Of a DNA stretch of 11,468 nucleotides, positions 7,425 to 11,468 are shown one piece after another. The first letter of the stretch is position 1; each line of letters starts with the position of its first letter. The stretch is from positions 1 through 11,468 of the forward strand of contig JARIEH010000132.1 of the NCBI GenBank assembly GCA_029256865.1. Reading direction: 5' to 3'. The position numbers were made by a program, and so were the translations under genes. Origin of the DNA: Psychrobacter sp. Lineage in GTDB: Bacteria; Pseudomonadota; Gammaproteobacteria; Pseudomonadales; Moraxellaceae. The notes beneath the pieces were generated by a model. It saw only the letters and a list, made by a program, of their open reading frames with translations, was not told the origin of the DNA and did no database searches.

Positions 7425-8807
7425 TTGAGTAATAAAAGAATTGCTATTTTAGGTGCAGGTCCAAGCGGTTTGGCACAGTTACGTGCCTTTGAAGCGGCTC
7501 GTTTAGCTGGGGTAAAGGATTTACCTGAAATAATATGTTATGAAAAACAAAATGCCATTGGTGGTATGTGGAACTATAGTTGGCGCACAGGTTTAGATAG
7601 AAATGGTGAACCTGTCCACGGTAGTATGTACCGTTATTTATGGTCGAATGGTCCTAAAGAGTGCTTAGAGTTTGCCGATTATTCGTTCGATGAGCATTTT
7701 GGCGAACCTATCCCATCGTATCCGCCACGTGAAGTCCTAAAAGATTACATCATGGGTCGTATCGATAAGCAAGATATTCAAAAATATATCCGCTTTGAAT
7801 GCCCAGTACGTTGGGTGTCATTTGATGATGAGACGCAAAAATTTACCGTGACGGTGATGAACCATAAAAGCGGTGAGCAAGAAGTAGAAGAGTTTGATTA
7901 TGTCGTGGTAGCGACTGGTCATTTCTCCACACCAAATATGCCTTACTTCGAAGGTTTAGAAGCCTTCCCAGGTCGTATCCTGCACGCGCATGATTTCCGT
8001 GATGCGTTAGAGTTTAAAGACGAAGATATTCTACTGGTCGGTAGTAGCTATTCTGCCGAAGATATCGGTACACAGTGCTATAAGTATGGCACTAAATCTG
8101 TGACCATCAGTTATCGTAGTAAACCTCTTGGTTATGATTGGCCAGCTGGAATTAAAGAAGTGCCGTTAGTGACGCATTTTGAAGATGACGTGGCACATTT
8201 TGCCGACGGTACTAGCCAAAGCTTTGATGCCATCATCATGTGTACGGGTTACTTGTTCCACTTCCCGTTCATGCCTGATGAGTTGCGCCTGCAAACGCAC
8301 AACTGCTTGTATCCAGCTAATCTGTATAAAGGTATTTTCTGGCAGCCGAATCCGAAATTGATCTATTTAGGTATGCAAGACCAATACTTCACCTTTAACA
8401 TGTTTGATGCGCAAGCGTGGTATGCACGTGATGTGATCATGGGTGATATTGAATTGCCAAATCTAGCGACCCGTGAAAAAGACGAGCAAGAATGGTTGGC
8501 AACTTATGCTAAGTGCGTGACAGTCGATGATTCTATTGATTTTCAAGCGGCTTATATCCGTGATCTCACCAGTGGCACAGATTACCCAGAGTTTGCTGTG
8601 GAAGAGCAGGGTGAGATCTTGAAACAATGGCAAAAAGATAAAGCTGAAGATATCATGCGCTTTAGAGAAAAGGCGTATCGTTCTACTTTGACGGGCACTT
8701 TAGCGCCTGAGCTTCCAGAGCCTTGGTTGGATATCCTTGATGACTCATTAGAGCATTTTTTAAACTTAACGTTTGTGAAACCAAAAAAGCGTAAAAAAGT
8801 ATCTTAA
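7425..8807 (+). CDS. tmm: Trimethylamine monooxygenase-like flavin monooxygenase
   Basis: Bacterial flavin-containing monooxygenase closely resembling Methylophaga and Roseobacter Tmm, which oxidise trimethylamine to its N-oxide with NADPH and O2 and also act on dimethyl sulfide and indole. The 460 residues match the family length. Seen in order: FAD motif GAGPSG (10-15); EKQNAIGGMWN (40-50); MYRYLWSNGPKECLEFADY (68-86), containing the conserved Asn75; the FMO fingerprint FPGRILHAHDF (181-191), fitting FxGxxxHxxxF/Y; NADPH-binding GSSYSAED (206-213); CTGY (273-276); and a Tmm-like tail FNMFDAQAWYARDVIMG (324-340). Its TTG start has a strong Shine-Dalgarno, with an extended -10 promoter upstream and a strong terminator downstream, so it is a single-gene unit. 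No TMAO demethylase or transporter genes adjoin it. The FMO family is certain; trimethylamine as the physiological substrate is inferred from overall similarity. Confidence 0.9.
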   Translation: MSNKRIAILGAGPSGLAQLRAFEAARLAGVKDLPEIICYEKQNAIGGMWNYSWRTGLDRNGEPVHGSMYRYLWSNGPKECLEFADYSFDEHFGEPIPSYPPREVLKDYIMGRIDKQDIQKYIRFECPVRWVSFDDETQKFTVTVMNHKSGEQEVEEFDYVVVATGHFSTPNMPYFEGLEAFPGRILHAHDFRDALEFKDEDILLVGSSYSAEDIGTQCYKYGTKSVTISYRSKPLGYDWPAGIKEVPLVTHFEDDVAHFADGTSQSFDAIIMCTGYLFHFPFMPDELRLQTHNCLYPANLYKGIFWQPNPKLIYLGMQDQYFTFNMFDAQAWYARDVIMGDIELPNLATREKDEQEWLATYAKCVTVDDSIDFQAAYIRDLTSGTDYPEFAVEEQGEILKQWQKDKAEDIMRFREKAYRSTLTGTLAPELPEPWLDILDDSLEHFLNLTFVKPKKRKKVS

Positions 8808-8828
8808 ATGTTAGATAAGATGAATAAG

Positions 8829-8869
8829 AAAACCAAATACGTGTCATAGCGTATTTGGTTTTTTTGTTT
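8829..8869 (+). terminator. Strong intrinsic terminator between convergent genes
   Basis: A 13-bp perfect stem, AAAACCAAATACG (8829-8841) and CGTATTTGGTTTT (8850-8862), with an eight-base loop and a T-rich tail to 8871. It ends the tmm-like transcript. On the minus strand the stem is followed by a weaker T-rich tract, so it can also serve the convergent exporter gene. Confidence 0.92.
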
Positions 8870-8918
8870 TTAACGCTCAATCTTTTCTCATGGCAACTTA
8901 CAGTTGTGATAGCTGTTT

Positions 8919-9521
8919 TTAACTTCTATATAAATGCCAAGCCAAATACAGCATTAATATGCCTACTAAAGCGTCCAATATGTTCCAAGCTTTTGGTTTA
9001 GCAAATAGCGGTCTGAGCAGGCGCGCGCCGTAGCCAAGCGCAAAAAAGAAAAAGAATGAAGCACTGACCGCACCGATTGCAAATGCTAACTTACTACTGG
9101 CACCAGTTGAAACCATGCCGACGAGCACCAATGTATCTAGATAGACATGAGGATTAAGCCAAGTAAAGCCAAAACATAATAATAGTGCTTTTTTTAAGCT
9201 GGTCACGGTTTGCCCATCAATAGTAAGAGCATGAGATAAACGCACGCTGGCATATAGGCTTTGTAATCCATAGCCGAGTAAAAATACTATGCCCGCGAAC
9301 TTAGCAATATCGATAACTTGTGGATATTGTGCCGTCACTGCACCAAAGCCAGCAACGCCAGCAGAGATCAAAAATGCATCGCTGACCGCACAGAATAAAC
9401 AAATAAAGAATATGTGTTCGCGTCTAAGACCTTGTTTGAGTACAAAGGCATTTTGTGAGCCAATCGCGATAATTAAGGATAGCCCAAGTAAGAAGCCAGA
9501 AATATAATCGGGAGCATTCAT
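8919..9521 (-). CDS. LysE/ArgO-family amino-acid exporter
   Basis: Inner-membrane exporter of the LysE family, whose best-known members export lysine and arginine (LysE, ArgO). The 200 residues form about six hydrophobic segments. Diagnostic motifs are IGSQNAFVLKQG (20-31) at the end of the first helix and TWLNPHVYLDT (120-130), nearly identical to that of E. coli ArgO; SASFFFFFALG (153-163) follows. The ATG at 9521 is the first plausible start, with only a weak ribosome site. It converges on the tmm-like gene across a bidirectional terminator and diverges from the first gene of the downstream paralogue cluster. No LysR-type activator of the LysG/ArgP kind lies beside it. ArgO-like arginine/lysine export is the best guess, but close relatives in the family move other amino acids. 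Confidence 0.9.
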   Translation of the reverse strand: MNAPDYISGFLLGLSLIIAIGSQNAFVLKQGLRREHIFFICLFCAVSDAFLISAGVAGFGAVTAQYPQVIDIAKFAGIVFLLGYGLQSLYASVRLSHALTIDGQTVTSLKKALLLCFGFTWLNPHVYLDTLVLVGMVSTGASSKLAFAIGAVSASFFFFFALGYGARLLRPLFAKPKAWNILDALVGILMLYLAWHLYRS

Positions 9522-9561
9522 AATATTGTGCTTATGATTTTATAGAGAGGTAATGGTGACA

Positions 9562-9587
9562 TTTTGCGTACTGGCAGAGTCGCAAAA
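9562..9587. repeat. Inverted repeat in the divergent intergenic region
   Basis: TTTTGCG (9562-9568) and CGCAAAA (9581-9587) are a perfect 7-bp inverted repeat with a 12-base spacer, centred in the 146-base gap between the exporter and the divergent hypothetical gene. Its place suits a shared operator; no regulator can be named. Confidence 0.35.
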
Positions 9588-9667
9588 AGCTGTTAAGATA
9601 CGCTATTGAATAAGGGTATGCAATACGAGAACGATATGAGAGCGATGGGTGAGGAGCAGCGTAAGTC

Positions 9668-10438
9668 ATGGTCGTAAGTTTGACAAGAATGCTACAGTCA
9701 TTTGGGCAAGCTCAAGATGATCAGCCAACGCAAGCGGCCAAAAGCACTCAGCAACTGGCCGTCAGCCGTGATACAAAAGCTGGTGGCAACCGTTATCCCA
9801 ATGAGCGCGATTCAGAGAAGAATTTAGAAAGTGGGGAGAGCTCTGTACTGAAACCTCCTGAGCGTGCTGAACGTATCTGTGATGCTTTGGCGCGAGTGAA
9901 TGACGTTCATTCGCCAACGCCGCTGACTGATCGTTATTTATCCAATCGAGCGCAGATGCGCCCGACCAATCGTCCTCCTTTTGATCCTGATACTTTATGG
10001 TATTTTAAACATGGACGCTGTCCGATTATGACTGAACTTGTTGATGTGGTCGATGAGGCTACCCTAAACGCCATGCCTATTGAAGCAGTGGCTATTCTTG
10101 ACCGAATTAATGGTAAGCTAAAACGCTACCGTGACTGGAGCGGTGAGCTCAACGAGCAACAACAGCAACAGCATAATGAGCGCCAGTTTGTCATTGATAA
10201 GCTGGTGTCAGAAAGCATTCCAGAAGCATTACATCATTACGAACAGCTACAGCGCTTTAGTCCACATCGCACCAAGAACAATATGGTACAAGGCAATATG
10301 ACAGCAGGTGATATGCTCACCGATCTGTTTTTAGAGATTGATTATGAGTTGGATGAGTTGCTTGATGAGTTACATCAAACGGTTATGAATAAACTTGCGT
10401 CGACCCATCGTTATGTGAAGAGCCGTACTAAGAATTAG
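9668..10438 (+). CDS. Hypothetical protein, first of three related genes, no membrane helix
   Basis: A 256-residue polar, probably cytoplasmic protein that I cannot assign to a named family with confidence. Residues 1-100 are low-complexity and hydrophilic with no signal peptide or membrane segment. Residues 106-256 align by eye with the next gene's product: DPDTLWY versus APKMLAY, then ILDRINGKLKRYRDW (143-157), IPEALHHYEQL (184-194) versus IPQAVADYRRL, and LFLEIDYELDELLDEL (220-235), ending in HRYVKSR (247-253) versus NRYLQQR. A Gln run (164-168) occupies the place where the next protein has an EF-hand-like loop. The helical pattern faintly recalls XpaC-type proteins that accompany TelA-like toxic-anion-resistance proteins. 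The start at 9668 is the first ATG after an in-frame TAA at 9662, with GAGGAG 11 bases upstream. A strong terminator follows, so it is transcribed apart from its paralogue. Confidence 0.8.
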   Translation: MVVSLTRMLQSFGQAQDDQPTQAAKSTQQLAVSRDTKAGGNRYPNERDSEKNLESGESSVLKPPERAERICDALARVNDVHSPTPLTDRYLSNRAQMRPTNRPPFDPDTLWYFKHGRCPIMTELVDVVDEATLNAMPIEAVAILDRINGKLKRYRDWSGELNEQQQQQHNERQFVIDKLVSESIPEALHHYEQLQRFSPHRTKNNMVQGNMTAGDMLTDLFLEIDYELDELLDELHQTVMNKLASTHRYVKSRTKN

Positions 10439-10490
10439 TTTTTGATCTAATTTATTATCATCCAACACAATCGGGTCAATACATAACAAT

Positions 10491-10519
10491 ATAAGGCTTT
10501 CATAGAGCCTTATTTTTTT
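10491..10519 (+). terminator. Intrinsic terminator after the first paralogue
   Basis: ATAAGGCT (10491-10498) and AGCCTTAT (10506-10513) pair perfectly around a seven-base loop, and T continues through 10519. It follows the stop codon of the preceding gene by about 50 bases and separates the first paralogue from the second. Confidence 0.85.
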
Positions 10520-10580
10520 GTTTAATATTAACAGTGCCAATAATAACAATAATAAATTTATCAAATAAAAGGATGGAGTA

Positions 10581-11198
10581 ATGACGCAAGCAACTGCGAT
10601 GTTAGTGATGTTTATTTTATATGGCGTGTTACCAGCAGCTGGGTTATATCTGGGCTATCGTGGTATCAAAAAAGTCACTGCACCCAAAATGCTCGCCTAT
10701 GAAGCGATGCCACAACTGGGCTATATCCCTGAAAAAAGCTTGCCAGTTGAAGTCAAAACCGCGCTTGCCCAGATTAACCAAAAAGGCGAAAAGCTAAGAG
10801 CCATTTATGGTGATACCAATAATGATGGAAAAATTGATAATACCGATACCGTCAGTGAAACTTATATTATGATTCAAAACTTGATGGATAAGCATATTCC
10901 ACAAGCAGTGGCTGACTATCGCCGTCTGCATGATTTGGATGGTGCACGTGCGGACAATACCAAAATTAAGCATTCTGATGTCACTGGTAAAGAGGCTCTG
11001 CTAGAGATACTCAGAACGATTAATACTCAGTTTGATGATTTACTTGATGCCTCCTATCATCAAGATGGGCAAAAACTACTGGTGACCAACCGATATTTGC
11101 AGCAGCGTTTTGATAACCCTGAATCTCAGGTGCAGATACTAGAGACCACCCGTATAGATCCTAGCGATAGAGAGACCGCTGATAAAAACCAATCTTAA
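10581..11198 (+). CDS. Membrane-anchored hypothetical protein with an EF-hand-like loop
   Basis: A 205-residue protein of unknown function. Residues about 5-26 form one transmembrane helix, followed by the basic YRGIKKV segment, so the C-terminal domain probably faces the cytoplasm. Residues 78-89 read DTNNDGKIDNTD, a complete 12-position EF-hand/dockerin calcium loop with Asp, Asn, Asp, Asp and Asp at positions 1, 3, 5, 9 and 12 and Gly at 6; only one loop is present. Beyond it, HIPQAVADYRRL (105-116), LLEILRTINTQFDDLLDA (140-157) and NRYLQQRF (170-177) match the preceding gene's product, which lacks the calcium loop. AAAAGGA seven bases before the ATG serves as ribosome site. It starts after a terminator and AT-rich DNA and probably has its own promoter. 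The next gene starts 55 bases later in the same direction with a similar N-terminus, suggesting an operon. A relation to XpaC/TelA-partner proteins is possible but unproven. Confidence 0.85.
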   Translation: MTQATAMLVMFILYGVLPAAGLYLGYRGIKKVTAPKMLAYEAMPQLGYIPEKSLPVEVKTALAQINQKGEKLRAIYGDTNNDGKIDNTDTVSETYIMIQNLMDKHIPQAVADYRRLHDLDGARADNTKIKHSDVTGKEALLEILRTINTQFDDLLDASYHQDGQKLLVTNRYLQQRFDNPESQVQILETTRIDPSDRETADKNQS

Positions 11199-11253
11199 AA
11201 GTAATTATTAGTAAGTAGCTAAGACATTGGTATGAGATAAGGAATAAAGGGAC

Positions 11254-11468
11254 ATGAGTATCATATTGGGTGTTGGGGTAGTGGCTACCACCATGACGGC
11301 CATCTATTTAGGTAGAAAAGGCTGGCATGCATTGCATAAGGCGGTAGGTATCACTCCAGGAGTACTCATCTATCAGGATTCTAGTGTGCCATTATCACGG
11401 TCTAACTTGAGCTGGCAGCAGCTTATTTTACATAAAAAGCATCTGAAGGTATTAACCGACAGTCAGCT
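11254..11468 (+). CDS. Third related membrane-anchored hypothetical protein, 3' end missing
   Basis: An open frame from ATG 11254 to the window edge, 71 complete codons, with AAGGA ten bases upstream and AAAGGG nearer the start. Residues about 3-19 form a transmembrane helix ending in YLGRKGWHALHKAVGITPGVLIY (18-40), which parallels YLGYRGIKKVTAPKMLAY in the preceding protein; the spacing of Gly, basic residues, Pro and Leu-x-Tyr agrees. The following helix (LSWQQLILHKKHLKVL) corresponds to the one before the EF-hand loop there. The diagnostic C-terminal part is outside the window, so whether it has a calcium loop cannot be told. It is probably co-transcribed with the gene 55 bp upstream. Not recognised as a named family. 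Confidence 0.75.
   Translation, partial: MSIILGVGVVATTMTAIYLGRKGWHALHKAVGITPGVLIYQDSSVPLSRSNLSWQQLILHKKHLKVLTDSQ

Noticed and set aside
8894..8906. Small hairpin CAACT-TAC-AGTTG downstream of the exporter gene
   Set aside because: The stem has only five pairs and no T-run on either strand, and a far stronger terminator lies next to it.
10370..10564. Minus-strand open frame across the end of the first paralogue and the following gap
   Set aside because: It runs through the intrinsic terminator and AT-rich DNA, giving a leucine-rich chance translation, and has no conserved motif.
1..11468. Mobile element, prophage, CRISPR or defence island
   Set aside because: No transposase, integrase, repeat-spacer array, tRNA attachment site or nuclease-type gene was found; the left half is ordinary core metabolism.

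Overview
The window reads as chromosomal DNA of a gammaproteobacterium of the Moraxellaceae, most likely Psychrobacter or a close relative. This is inferred from moderate-to-low GC, the protein flavour (LysO, MarC, LysE/ArgO and NAD-pathway families) and gene order; no rRNA or other marker gene is present to prove it. I see no mobile element, CRISPR array, tRNA or rRNA.

Left part (1-6286): a de novo NAD biosynthesis locus. nadA (quinolinate synthase) and nadB (L-aspartate oxidase) are read leftward as a tight pair with one base between them. A Nudix-derived regulator of the NrtR/NadQ type is read rightward from the same intergenic region, followed by nadC (quinolinate phosphoribosyltransferase). 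A perfect inverted repeat (9-bp arms, 3-bp spacer) sits in the nadA promoter, and a 7/9 version sits in front of nadC. Together these look like a small self-contained regulon in which the regulator senses NAD status and controls aspartate -> iminoaspartate -> quinolinate -> nicotinate mononucleotide. Left of nadB lies a lysO-type lysine exporter gene, cut by the window edge.

Middle part (6517-9521): a MarC-family membrane protein, then a flavin monooxygenase very like bacterial trimethylamine monooxygenase (Tmm), with a TTG start, an extended -10 promoter and a strong terminator. A LysE/ArgO-type amino-acid exporter converges on that terminator from the other side. The tmm-like gene lacks the TMAO demethylase and transporter genes that accompany it in marine methylotrophs.

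Right part (9668-11468): three consecutive rightward genes of unknown function whose products appear to be divergent paralogues. The first has no membrane segment and a polar N-terminal region; the second and third begin with one transmembrane helix and a common juxtamembrane pattern. The second also carries a textbook 12-residue EF-hand/dockerin-type calcium loop that the first lacks. Their C-terminal helical pattern recalls XpaC-type partners of TelA-like toxic-anion-resistance proteins, but that link is tentative. This is the least explained and most interesting part of the window.
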